DNA from: JANWWM01 sp046292465
GTDB lineage: Bacteria; Bacteroidota; Chlorobiia; Chlorobiales; Thermochlorobacteraceae
Length of the DNA: 43,269 nucleotides
Direction: 5' to 3'
Assembly (NCBI GenBank): GCA_046292465.1
Contig: JBKBRB010000020.1
Span: 1-43,269 of the forward strand
Shown one piece after another: positions 34,594-42,517 of this stretch (position 1 is its first letter; each line of letters starts with the position of its first letter). The position numbers and the translations under genes are program-made. The notes beneath the pieces are model-generated. The model had not been told where the DNA came from. It saw only the letters and a program-made list of their open reading frames with translations, and did not search any database.

Positions 34594-36627
34594 TTAAGAG
34601 ATGCCGATAATATCGGCAACAATTCTCGCGCTTTCGTTCAGCACCACGTCGATTGGTGATTGAGAATCACCGTCTTCGGGATTTTCTGGCAGTTCGGTTT
34701 TCGGTTTAACCGTCGTTTTCTTTTGTTTGGCTAAGCGTTTTTTTTCAAGTTCGTCGCGCTCGGCTTTTCTAACCGCCTCGTTAAGGGAAATGGTTTTGTT
34801 GGCGCGACGCGCTTTGAGTTCGGCGATGTCGTTTGCATACTCTTTGAGTTCTTCGTCGGTTTTCAGGCGTTGTTCATGTCGCTTGCGCAGTTCAGCCAAT
34901 AGTTTATCGTTGATGCTTCCACATGGCGTAAATGGGGTAGGCGCGATTTGGCTCCACGCCATCGCGTTGGGTTCGGCTTCTTCGCCGACTTCACCATCAC
35001 GATAAACGGAAGGGAAGGCGACATCGGGCGAAACGCCACGAAGTTGGGTGCTACTTCCCGTGATGCGATAAAACTTTGCGATGGTGAGTTTTAAATCGCC
35101 GAGCGGCTCTTTAATTGGAATGTAGCGATTAAGCGAAGTAAGGTTTTGAACCGTGCCTTTTCCGAAGGTGCGGTCGCCGAGAATGATGCCACGCTTGTAA
35201 TCTTGAATTGCGCCCGCAAAAATTTCAGAAGCCGATGCGCTGAAGCGATTGACCACCACAGCGAGCGGTCCGCTGTAAAACACTTCGCCATCTTCATCTT
35301 TGAGCACTTCAACCGAACCATCAAAGTTGCGCACTTGCACGGCAGGACCGCTTGGAATGAACAAGCCGGTCAGCGAGACGGCTTCAGGAAGCGCGCCGCC
35401 GCCGTTGTTGCGCAGGTCGATGAGCAAGCCATCAATTTTTTCCTTTTGCAGTTCAGTGATGAGTTTCTTGACATCACGTGTGGTGCTTCGGTAGTTTTTA
35501 TCGCCGCGTTGGTATTCCTCAAAGTTCATGTAAAAATTGGGAATAGTAATCACGCCGATTTTGTAAGTCTTGCCGTTTTGTTTGATGCTAAGAAGTTTCT
35601 TTTTTGCCGCCTGCTCTTCGAGATTGACTTTTTCGCGCACAAGGCGAACGATTTTGGGCGGTGAGTTGATACCCTCGCTGGCGGGAATGATGCTGAGCCG
35701 AACCACCGAGCCTTTCGGTCCGCGAATAAGCTTGACCACATCATCAATGCGCCAACCAACCACATCGACGAATGCACCTGTGTCGCCTTGTGCAACGGCA
35801 ATGATTTTATCGTCCTTGTGTAAGAGTTTGCTCTTGAAAGCCGGTCCGCCAGGGACAATTTCGAAAATTTTCGTGTATTCATTTTCCGTTTGAAGTCGTG
35901 CGCCAATGCCTTCAAGCGAAAGGTTCATATCAATTTTGAAATTTTCGGCGTTGGCAGGCGCAAGGTAGTTGGTGTGCGGGTCAATGGCGGCGCAAAATGC
36001 GTTGAGATAGAGCGAGAACACATCGTCGGCATTGTATTTGTCTAAATTGCGCTTTTGCACGTTGTAGCGTGTGAGGATTGTCGCCGCAATGGCAGAGTCG
36101 CTCTTGCCCGCAAGTTTGAGTTCAAGGGCTTGATTCTTCAACAGTTTTCGCCATCGATCTTCAATTTCGGCGCGGTCTTTCGCCCAAGGATACGAGTGCA
36201 AGTCTGTATTGAAGGTTTCATCGGTATTGAAATTAAATCCTTCGGAAACGCGCTTTGAAAGAAAGGCGTAGCGTTCATCGAAACGCGCTTTGAACGTTTC
36301 ATACATTTCGTAACAGCCCGTCAAATTGCCGACCTTCAAATCGTCGTCAAATGAGGTGCGGTATATCTCAAAGTTCTGAATATCCGATTGCAGAAAGTAA
36401 AGGCGATTGTAATCGAGCGCGTCTAAATAGCGATTGAACATCTCCGCTGAAAGCGAATCGTCAAGCGTAACACGCTCGTAGTGATTGTTCGATAAAATCT
36501 GCGCAACTTTCGCGCTCAACAATTTCTGCTTTAAGTTCGGTTGAAACGATTGAGCTGAGAGCGACGACGAAGCAACCGCGCTCAACACTAAAATTAGCAC
36601 GACAACCAAACGCTTGATGTGCAACAT
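34594..36627 (-). CDS. prc: Carboxy-terminal processing protease, Tsp/Prc (S41A)
   Basis: This 677-residue periplasmic protease cleaves proteins from their C-termini and controls envelope proteins and peptidoglycan enzymes. The ATG at 36627 gives a standard signal peptide (cut near SLSAQ); a TTG 13 codons upstream is rejected. Domains in order are an N-terminal helical region, PDZ (about 235-325), the S41 core with LLIDLRNNGGG, catalytic Ser in NRFSASASE (about S467) and Lys in FGKGTVQ (about K490), and a Tsp-type C-terminal region rich in Lys/Glu/Arg. Length and layout match the Tsp branch rather than the short CtpA. It is co-oriented with the GWxTD gene and divergent from the beta-barrel gene. 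Confidence 0.93.
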   Translation of the reverse strand: MLHIKRLVVVLILVLSAVASSSLSAQSFQPNLKQKLLSAKVAQILSNNHYERVTLDDSLSAEMFNRYLDALDYNRLYFLQSDIQNFEIYRTSFDDDLKVGNLTGCYEMYETFKARFDERYAFLSKRVSEGFNFNTDETFNTDLHSYPWAKDRAEIEDRWRKLLKNQALELKLAGKSDSAIAATILTRYNVQKRNLDKYNADDVFSLYLNAFCAAIDPHTNYLAPANAENFKIDMNLSLEGIGARLQTENEYTKIFEIVPGGPAFKSKLLHKDDKIIAVAQGDTGAFVDVVGWRIDDVVKLIRGPKGSVVRLSIIPASEGINSPPKIVRLVREKVNLEEQAAKKKLLSIKQNGKTYKIGVITIPNFYMNFEEYQRGDKNYRSTTRDVKKLITELQKEKIDGLLIDLRNNGGGALPEAVSLTGLFIPSGPAVQVRNFDGSVEVLKDEDGEVFYSGPLAVVVNRFSASASEIFAGAIQDYKRGIILGDRTFGKGTVQNLTSLNRYIPIKEPLGDLKLTIAKFYRITGSSTQLRGVSPDVAFPSVYRDGEVGEEAEPNAMAWSQIAPTPFTPCGSINDKLLAELRKRHEQRLKTDEELKEYANDIAELKARRANKTISLNEAVRKAERDELEKKRLAKQKKTTVKPKTELPENPEDGDSQSPIDVVLNESARIVADIIGIS

Positions 36628-36806
36628 AGATTGGTTAAGTAAGAAAGTTGAAAAAATCAATATCAAATAATTGGATAAGTCAAAATCCGTGAGGACTTCT
36701 GCGCAAGGTCAATAATACTCAAATGGCACAAAAAAGTTTAGCGGTAAATCCGACCGTAAATACAAGAGCCACATTCTGTAAATTTGGCAAACGCCAACAC
36801 AAATCC
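36628..36806. other. Divergent control region of prc and the beta-barrel gene
   Basis: About 180 bases separate the two chosen start codons. No hexamer pair stood out as a clear promoter on either strand, and no further gene is seen. Confidence 0.5.
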
Positions 36807-37928
36807 ATGCGACGATTTCACGCACTCTTCTTTTTCCTTTGCCTCAGCGCAGCATCGCTTCTGGCGCAACACGCCGCCGACGACCCTATCAAAAAAAGCA
36901 TTAAGCCCGATAGCATGCTCACGCCTTCGTCGAGCGGCTTAGCCTTGCCGATTGTCTTCTATTCGCCTGAAACGCAAGCCGCCGCAGGCATCGTGGGAAT
37001 TTACTACTTCCGCTTGCCCGGCAGTTTAAGCACGTCGCGCGCCTCCAACATCAAAGGCGACGCCATCTACACGCAACTCGGACAACTCTTTCTCCAATTT
37101 CAACCCCAAATCTACATTCTCAACGAAACCTATTTCATCGACGCCGATTTTTCCTTTATCCGATTCGCCGATAAGTTCTGGGGCATTGGCAATTCAACGG
37201 GCTGGGAAGAGGAAGAACGCTACGAAAACGAAATTGTGCGCGTGCGCCTGACGGCATTCCGACAACTCTTTCCGCAACTCAACATCGGAATTCAATACCA
37301 CAACGAAACCTTCACCATGCTTAGCGTTGTGCCGAACGGCGCGCTCGCCACCGACCCCACGATTTCAGGCAGAGCAGGAAGCCGAAACACGGGCATTGGA
37401 CTGTTGCTCAACTACGATTCGCGCGACAACGCCTTTTCGCCGACACAAGGCAGTTTCTATCAAGCCACGCTGATGAACTACAATCGCACGCTGGGCGGTA
37501 ATCACGACTTCTGGCTCTACACCTTCGACGCACGAAAATTCTTCGCCTTACGAACCGAAGAAGTGCTGGCGGTGCAAGGCTATTTCAGTTTTGTCTCGGG
37601 CGATGCGCCGTTTCAAATGCTTCCACGCTTAGGCGGAAGCGCGAGAATGCGAGGTTTTTACGAAGGCAGATTTCGCGATAAACAACTTTTGGTGATGCAA
37701 ACCGAATATCGCCGTCCAGTTGCGTGGCGGTTCGGAATAGCAGTGTTTTTGGGATTGGGAAGCGTGTCAGGAAGTTTTGATGAAATCGCACTCAAACGCC
37801 TTAAAACTGCGTACGGCGTCGGACTGCGCTTTGCCATTACGCCCGAAGAGCGTGTGTTTGCGCGCATCGACTTCGGAAAAGCCGCAGGTACTTACGGATT
37901 TTACGTTCAAGTCAACGAAGCCTTCTAA
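36807..37928 (+). CDS. Outer-membrane beta-barrel protein (BamA/surface-antigen superfamily)
   Basis: The 373-residue product starts at 36807 with a good signal peptide (MRRFHALFFF...LLAQ); a 28-residue upstream extension in the same frame is not signal-like. The rest is amphipathic beta strands with the pattern of the Bac_surface_Ag/BamA barrel: NYDSRDNAFSPTQGSFYQA, LRTEEVLAVQGYFSFVSGDAPF, RGFYEGRFRDKQLLVMQTEYR and a terminal strand ending in Phe (YVQVNEAF). No POTRA domains precede it, so it is a stand-alone barrel rather than BamA or TamA. The role may be transport or lipid/protein insertion; unknown. The stop lies in a short duplication. The flavin reductase gene follows 28 bases later. 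Confidence 0.85.
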   Translation: MRRFHALFFFLCLSAASLLAQHAADDPIKKSIKPDSMLTPSSSGLALPIVFYSPETQAAAGIVGIYYFRLPGSLSTSRASNIKGDAIYTQLGQLFLQFQPQIYILNETYFIDADFSFIRFADKFWGIGNSTGWEEEERYENEIVRVRLTAFRQLFPQLNIGIQYHNETFTMLSVVPNGALATDPTISGRAGSRNTGIGLLLNYDSRDNAFSPTQGSFYQATLMNYNRTLGGNHDFWLYTFDARKFFALRTEEVLAVQGYFSFVSGDAPFQMLPRLGGSARMRGFYEGRFRDKQLLVMQTEYRRPVAWRFGIAVFLGLGSVSGSFDEIALKRLKTAYGVGLRFAITPEERVFARIDFGKAAGTYGFYVQVNEAF

Positions 37929-37945
37929 CCATTGTCTAACTATTG
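37924..37945. repeat. 11-bp near-perfect tandem duplication over a stop codon
   Basis: TCTAACCATTG and TCTAACTATTG lie head to tail; the first contains the stop codon of the beta-barrel gene. Confidence 0.8.
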
Positions 37946-37956
37946 ACCTATCACAC

Positions 37957-38598
37957 ATGACACACCACGTTGCGCCCAGCGACATCAATTCCATCGACCT
38001 TTACAAAATTCTCATTAGCACCGTTATGCCGCGCCCGATTGCGTGGGTTTCTACGGTAAGCAAAGACGGCATTGACAACCTTGCGCCGTTTTCGTTCTTC
38101 ACCGTTGCGAGCGTGAAGCCGCCGATTTTGTGCTTTGCGCCCGCGCTCAAAAGCGTTGACGGCACGCCAACTGAAAAAGACACCTTGCGCAACATTCGCC
38201 AAACAGGAGAGTTCGTTGTGAATATCGTTAGCCGAAACCTTGTCGAGAAAATGAATCAAACCAGTTTTGACTATGCGCCACACGAAAGCGAATTTGATGC
38301 GGTTGGATTGACACGCGCGCCAGCAAGCCTCGTCAAAGCCAAGCGTGTTGCCGAAAGCATGGTCAATTACGAATGCAAACTCGTGCAGATTATCGACTTC
38401 GGCAAAGAAGTGCAAAGCGGCAGTTTGATTCTCGGCGAAATCGTCATGACGCATTTAGATGAACGCATCTTCAAGAACGGCAAAATTGATATGGCAGAAC
38501 TGAACCCCGTTGGACGATTAGGCGGCTTGTGGTATAGCGGCATCAACGACCGCTTCGAACTCAAACGCCCTGCAAAGAATAAACAGAACACCGATTGA
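37957..38598 (+). CDS. Flavin reductase-like (DIM6/NTAB) FMN-binding protein
   Basis: The protein is 213 residues from the ATG at 37957; an open extension upstream overlaps the beta-barrel gene and is not homologous. The split-barrel FMN fold is recognised from VMPRPIAWVSTVSKDGIDNLAPFSFFTVASVKPPILCFAP near the start, then DTLRNIRQTGEFVVNIV, SEFDAVGLT and the final NPVGRLGGLWYSGI. Such proteins bind FMN and act as flavin reductases or unknown oxidoreductases. It is 28 bases after the beta-barrel gene, possibly co-transcribed, though no functional tie is evident. Confidence 0.9.
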   Translation: MTHHVAPSDINSIDLYKILISTVMPRPIAWVSTVSKDGIDNLAPFSFFTVASVKPPILCFAPALKSVDGTPTEKDTLRNIRQTGEFVVNIVSRNLVEKMNQTSFDYAPHESEFDAVGLTRAPASLVKAKRVAESMVNYECKLVQIIDFGKEVQSGSLILGEIVMTHLDERIFKNGKIDMAELNPVGRLGGLWYSGINDRFELKRPAKNKQNTD

Positions 38599-38751
38599 AC
38601 GGATTTAGCAAATGCGCACGGATTTTTTTTGAGGAAGGAATCGGTGAAAACCTGTTGAATCAGTCTCATCTGTGTTCTCTCCCATAAGGGCGTTGAAATT
38701 TGCTATCACATTCAGAAGTTAAAGCAAAAGCATGAACACCAAATCAACACC

Positions 38752-40302
38752 ATGAAACAAGCGGCTTGGATTCTCGGCGACCAACTTTCGCTGAAAAATT
38801 CTGCACTCCAACAACTGAACTCACAGCGCGATGTGGTCATCATGGTTGAATCGCTCGAACACGCACGCGAACTCAATCACCACAAGGCGAAACTCTTGCT
38901 ATGCTTTTCCGCCATGCGACACTTTCGTGAGGAACTGCGCGAAATGGGCTACACGGTTTGCTACGACGAACTCGCCGAAGGCAAGAACTTTCTCGAAGGC
39001 TTGCGCACGACTGTAAAGGCGCACAACATCAAACGGCTTTTCGTGATGGAGCCGCACGAAATCGCCACCGTCCGATTTGCAGCGTCGCTCTCACAACAGT
39101 TGAACATCGACGTGGTGCTGACGCCGAACACCATGTTTCTCACCGATAGAGACGCATTCGTGAAGAAGCACAAAGGCAAGAAGCATCTGATTATGGAAAA
39201 CTATTACCGCGAGATGCGCAAAAAATTCGGCGTGCTCATGCAAGATGGCAAGCCCGTCGGCGGCGCGTGGAACTACGACAAAGACAATCGCCAATCCGCA
39301 AAAGCCTTCGCGCAATCTAAACTGAAAATCCCGCCAATCTGGACGCCTGAAAAAGATGCAATCGATAGGGAAGTTGAAATGCTGGTTGAAAAATTTTTCC
39401 CCAACAACATCGGCACGACCGAGCACTTCCGCCTGCCGACAAAGCGCATTGACGCAGAACGATTTTTAGACGACTTCATCAAACATCGTTTGGCGCACTT
39501 CGGCGACTTTGAGGACACAATGCTACAAAATGAACTGATTATGTTTCACGCGGTCATTTCGCCGCTCATCAACATTGGCTTAATTGAGCCGATGCAATGC
39601 GTCGAGAAAGCGATTAGCGAATACGAAAACAGACGTGCGCCGCTCAATTCCGTCGAGGGCTTCGTGCGTCAAATCATCGGTTGGCGCGAGTTCATTTACG
39701 GGTGCTACTGGGTCAAAATGTCCGAAGGCGATTACCACGAAGAAAATTACTTCAATCATCAACGACCGCTCCCTGACTTTTATTGGACGGGCGAAACGAA
39801 AATGAACTGCCTTTCGAACGCCATTAAAAAAGTGCTCAAATTCGGATACACGCACCACATCGAGCGCTTGATGGTGCTCGGCAATTTCGCGCTCTTGGCA
39901 GGCGTTCAGCCGAAGCAAATCAACCAATGGTTTTGGGAATTTTATCTTGACGCTTACGACTGGGTTGTAACGCCAAATGTGATAGGCATGTCGCAATTTG
40001 CCGATGGCGGATTTGTCGCAACAAAGCCTTACTGTTCAGGCTCGGCGTATATCGACAAAATGAGCGACTACTGCAAGTCGTGCGCGTTCAGCACCAAAGA
40101 AAAAACGGGCGAAAACGCTTGTCCATTTAATTACCTTTACTGGGATTTTCTGATGCGAAACGAAGAGAAATTGCGTCCGAACAACCGAATCACGATGATT
40201 TACGGCACGCTCGATCGAAAATCGGACAGCGAAAAACGCGCCATTCGCCGCTCTGCCGAAACCTTTTTAGCCGGCTTAAAACCAAACACTTACTACGCAT
40301 GA
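38752..40302 (+). CDS. FeS-type photolyase/cryptochrome (PhrB-like)
   Basis: This 516-residue flavoprotein of the FeS-BCP (prokaryotic (6-4) photolyase) class begins with the Rossmann-like domain (MKQAAWILGDQLSLKN...), then the FAD-binding helical domain with VEGFVRQIIGWREFIYG, THHIERLMVLGNFALLAG and the WVVTPNVIGMSQFADGG block. Four cysteines, C353, C441, C444 and C457, are placed as the [4Fe-4S] ligands; the spacing equals that of Agrobacterium PhrB shifted by three residues, from memory of that protein. The substrate, (6-4) photoproduct repair or light signalling, cannot be told apart by sequence alone. Its stop overlaps the DCC gene start (ATGA). No Shine-Dalgarno is seen. Confidence 0.93.
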   Translation: MKQAAWILGDQLSLKNSALQQLNSQRDVVIMVESLEHARELNHHKAKLLLCFSAMRHFREELREMGYTVCYDELAEGKNFLEGLRTTVKAHNIKRLFVMEPHEIATVRFAASLSQQLNIDVVLTPNTMFLTDRDAFVKKHKGKKHLIMENYYREMRKKFGVLMQDGKPVGGAWNYDKDNRQSAKAFAQSKLKIPPIWTPEKDAIDREVEMLVEKFFPNNIGTTEHFRLPTKRIDAERFLDDFIKHRLAHFGDFEDTMLQNELIMFHAVISPLINIGLIEPMQCVEKAISEYENRRAPLNSVEGFVRQIIGWREFIYGCYWVKMSEGDYHEENYFNHQRPLPDFYWTGETKMNCLSNAIKKVLKFGYTHHIERLMVLGNFALLAGVQPKQINQWFWEFYLDAYDWVVTPNVIGMSQFADGGFVATKPYCSGSAYIDKMSDYCKSCAFSTKEKTGENACPFNYLYWDFLMRNEEKLRPNNRITMIYGTLDRKSDSEKRAIRRSAETFLAGLKPNTYYA

Positions 40303-40694
40303 AGCCAATTCTCATTTACGATGGCTATTGCAATTTGTGCATTAACCTTATCAAGACGCTTGAACCGCAAAACCGCACTCGCGAAGGCGCGTTCAAAATG
40401 CGCTTTGTGCCGTTTCAAAAAGCCGACGCGCTCATTGAGCAATACGGATTGAATCGCGAGGAACTCAAATCGGCGTTGCACTTCATTAGCGAGAGCGGAG
40501 AAGTCTTCAAAGCAGGCGAAGCGATTGGCAAACTTTCCGAGCATTTTGCAATGCTGAAAATCGGGTCAGGATTTTTTAGGACGGAACTTGGCGAGAAATT
40601 TTACAAACTCATTGCGGCGAATCGATACGGCGTGTTCGGCTGTGCCGACGAGTGCTACATCTCCGAGTTTTATCAATCCGAAGCCAGCCAGTAG
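40299..40694 (+). CDS. DCC-family (DUF393) thiol-disulfide protein
   Basis: This 131-residue protein starts MKPILIYDGYCNLC, the DxxCxxC motif (D8, C11, C14) that names the DCC family, a thioredoxin-like fold often found next to photolyase or oxidase genes. The middle has the VPFQKADAL and FKAGEAI blocks and the end an ANRYGVFGC block with two further Cys. Redox chemistry with the Cys pair is likely; the partner is unknown. The ATG overlaps the photolyase stop by four bases, so the two are translationally coupled. Confidence 0.9.
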   Translation: MKPILIYDGYCNLCINLIKTLEPQNRTREGAFKMRFVPFQKADALIEQYGLNREELKSALHFISESGEVFKAGEAIGKLSEHFAMLKIGSGFFRTELGEKFYKLIAANRYGVFGCADECYISEFYQSEASQ

Positions 40695-40696
40695 CC

Positions 40697-41074
40697 GTGA
40701 CGAAATCATTTATCTTTAACCAACTGCCGGCGGTGTTGTGTGCGGTTGCGATTTTTGTGCAGTCGAGCATTCCGGGCGAGAAGATTCCTGACTTTGAACT
40801 GTTTTCGCATGATAAGCTCATTCATGTGGCGATATACTTTGTGTTTGCCTTTGCACTCTTGCACGCGCTTCGGCATCAACGGCGCGTGGTGTATCTCTCG
40901 GAGCATGCGCTCGTGTGTGGCGTCTTGATTGCGACGCTTTATGCGATTAGCGACGAGACGCATCAATTTTTCACGCCGAATCGCGCGTCGGAAATTTGGG
41001 ATTTGAACGCCGATGTGTTGGGGATTGTGTTAGCGGCGGGCGTTTTTTGGAAGTTTCCGACCAAGCGCATTTGA
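40697..41074 (+). CDS. VanZ-like membrane protein
   Basis: A GTG start at 40697, two bases after the DCC stop, gives 125 residues. Three to four TM helices are seen, with the VanZ-like signatures DKLIHVAIYFVFAFAL and DETHQFF-P-RASEIWDLNADVLG. VanZ-like proteins are small membrane proteins of unclear function (the name comes from teicoplanin resistance in enterococci); there is no sign of a resistance locus here. It is the last gene of the photolyase operon, convergent with upp with ten bases between. Confidence 0.85.
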   Translation: MTKSFIFNQLPAVLCAVAIFVQSSIPGEKIPDFELFSHDKLIHVAIYFVFAFALLHALRHQRRVVYLSEHALVCGVLIATLYAISDETHQFFTPNRASEIWDLNADVLGIVLAAGVFWKFPTKRI

Positions 41075-41084
41075 CTATGCGAAG

Positions 41085-41705
41085 TTAAGTGCCGAAAAGT
41101 CTATCACCTGCGTCGCCAAGTCCAGGCAAGATGTATTTATTGGGGTTGAGTTCGCGATCGAGGGCGGCGGCGAAAATCGGAACATCGGGGTGCTGTTCGG
41201 AAAAGTATTTGACGCCTTCAGGTGCGGCAACAACGGAGACGAGCGTCAGTTTTTTCGCGCCTTTTTCTTTGAGCAGTGCAGTTGCCATCGTGGCACTGCC
41301 CCCTGTGGCGAGCATGGGATCGAGCACAATGCAGTGAAGCGTCTCGATGTGTGCAGGAATGTTGGAGTAATAAAAATGTGGCGCGTGCGTTTGGTGGTCG
41401 CGTGAAATGCCAATGTGCGAGACGGTCGCGTCAGGAAGGAATTTCAAAAAGCCATGTTGCATGCCTAATCCCGCGCGAAGTATGGGCGCAATCAAAAACG
41501 ACTCTTCAAGTGCGTACCCTGTTGTGCGTTCAAGCGGCGTGTCAAATTCAAACGAGCGGAGCGGAAGAGCACGGCAAAATTCAATCGCCATGATTTCCGA
41601 AATGCGTTCTAAGGTGGCTCTAAATATCGGATTCGGTGTGTGCTTGTTCCGAAGCGTGGAAAGCTCGTATTTCAAAAGGGCGTGTTCAAGTAAGGTGAAG
41701 TTCAT
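41085..41705 (-). CDS. upp: Uracil phosphoribosyltransferase
   Basis: Upp converts uracil and PRPP to UMP in pyrimidine salvage. The 206 residues from the ATG at 41705 match the usual length and place HALLKYELSTLRNK at the normal position; an ATG eight codons upstream (41729) is possible. Seen are LIAPILRAGLGMQHG, the PRPP loop DPMLATGGSA and the C-terminal uracil-binding GLGDAGDRLFGT. It is convergent with the VanZ-like gene and divergent from the Yip1-like gene. Identification is secure. Confidence 0.96.
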   Translation of the reverse strand: MNFTLLEHALLKYELSTLRNKHTPNPIFRATLERISEIMAIEFCRALPLRSFEFDTPLERTTGYALEESFLIAPILRAGLGMQHGFLKFLPDATVSHIGISRDHQTHAPHFYYSNIPAHIETLHCIVLDPMLATGGSATMATALLKEKGAKKLTLVSVVAAPEGVKYFSEQHPDVPIFAAALDRELNPNKYILPGLGDAGDRLFGT

Positions 41706-41767
41706 AAACTTGTCGGTTATTTTTGGCATTAAAGATACGAAAACGCCTTGTCCGAAATTGAAAACAA

Positions 41768-42325
41768 ATGGACTTCAAAAAACTGGTAATCCGCATTAAG
41801 AACTTATTGCTACGCCCAAAGTCGGAGTGGCTGGTCATTGAAGAAGAGCCTGTTTATGAATCGCAGGAAATTATCCGTGATTATGCCTTGCCGCTGATTT
41901 TCGCGACGGTCTTTTGGGAGTTGGTGGTGGTGGGCATTCGCTTGAAGATGGTGTATTTCGCGATTGTGAATTTTACCTTGCTCATGCTCGCGCTCTTTTT
42001 GACCATTAGCCTTGTTTATGACTTATCGCCGCGCTTTCACTCTTACGCCGATAGAAACGCGGCGGCAAAACTGGTTGCCTATTGTTCAACTCCGCTTTGG
42101 CTGGCGCAACTCGTTCAAGCCGATGTCGAGTGGCTCTTCATCATGAAGCCGATTGGATTTGGACTTGCGGCGTATCTTTACCACACGGGCGTTCCAATTT
42201 TGATGAAACCTTCTGAATCGCGCCGCGCCGCCTATACGACCACCATTATGCTCATCGTTTTGACTATCAACACGCTCGTTTGGCTCTTGCTCGACGGCGC
42301 ACGCCGCTTCTTTACAAATCTCTAA
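41768..42325 (+). CDS. Yip1-family membrane protein
   Basis: The 185-residue protein begins with an amphipathic helix containing LLLRPKSEWLVIEEE, the start typical of bacterial Yip1-domain proteins, and then five TM helices (about 41-60, 65-82, 98-116, 124-143, 155-175). Bacterial Yip1 proteins have no assigned function. It starts only about 60 bases from the divergent upp gene, so their promoters overlap. No Shine-Dalgarno is evident. A 9-bp tandem duplication follows the stop. Confidence 0.8.
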   Translation: MDFKKLVIRIKNLLLRPKSEWLVIEEEPVYESQEIIRDYALPLIFATVFWELVVVGIRLKMVYFAIVNFTLLMLALFLTISLVYDLSPRFHSYADRNAAAKLVAYCSTPLWLAQLVQADVEWLFIMKPIGFGLAAYLYHTGVPILMKPSESRRAAYTTTIMLIVLTINTLVWLLLDGARRFFTNL

Positions 42326-42328
42326 ATC

Positions 42329-42346
42329 GGAAATTCAGGAAATTCA
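42329..42346. repeat. 9-bp tandem duplication after the Yip1 gene
   Basis: GGAAATTCA occurs twice head to tail, starting four bases after the stop codon. Confidence 0.85.
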
Positions 42347-42458
42347 GTAATACTAAACCTTACAAAATTACAGTGTAATCGATTTTCAATAATTGAGTAC
42401 AAGTCTTTAAATTTATAAAATTGCAGTAAAGTAAGAAGAATTCCACTGAAATGGCACA

Positions 42459-42491
42459 TAATTTGACGTATTTCCTATGTAATTTGACATA
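42459..42491 (+). promoter_or_regulatory. Direct repeat TAATTTGACRTA, possible promoter/operator
   Basis: TAATTTGACGTA (42459-42470) and TAATTTGACATA (42480-42491) are 21 bases apart, two helical turns. Each contains TTGACR, a -35-like hexamer. From the second, CACAAT lies 18 bases on, which would start transcription at about the ATG (42518); from the first, a -10 is poor. The repeat may be an operator. Confidence 0.4.
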
Positions 42492-42517
42492 GACGACTAA
42501 CTAAAAACACAATAGCA

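Noticed and set aside
34603..34617. Near-palindrome GCCGATAATATCGGC
   Set aside because: It lies within the last codons of the Tsp/Prc protease and is explained by coding sequence; there is no U-tract for a terminator.
37777..37956. N-terminal extension of the flavin reductase frame
   Set aside because: It overlaps the end of the beta-barrel gene in another frame, and the family homology starts at the ATG at 37957.
40697..41074. VanZ-like gene as an antibiotic-resistance determinant
   Set aside because: No vanHAX-type genes are near; VanZ-like proteins are widespread with other roles.
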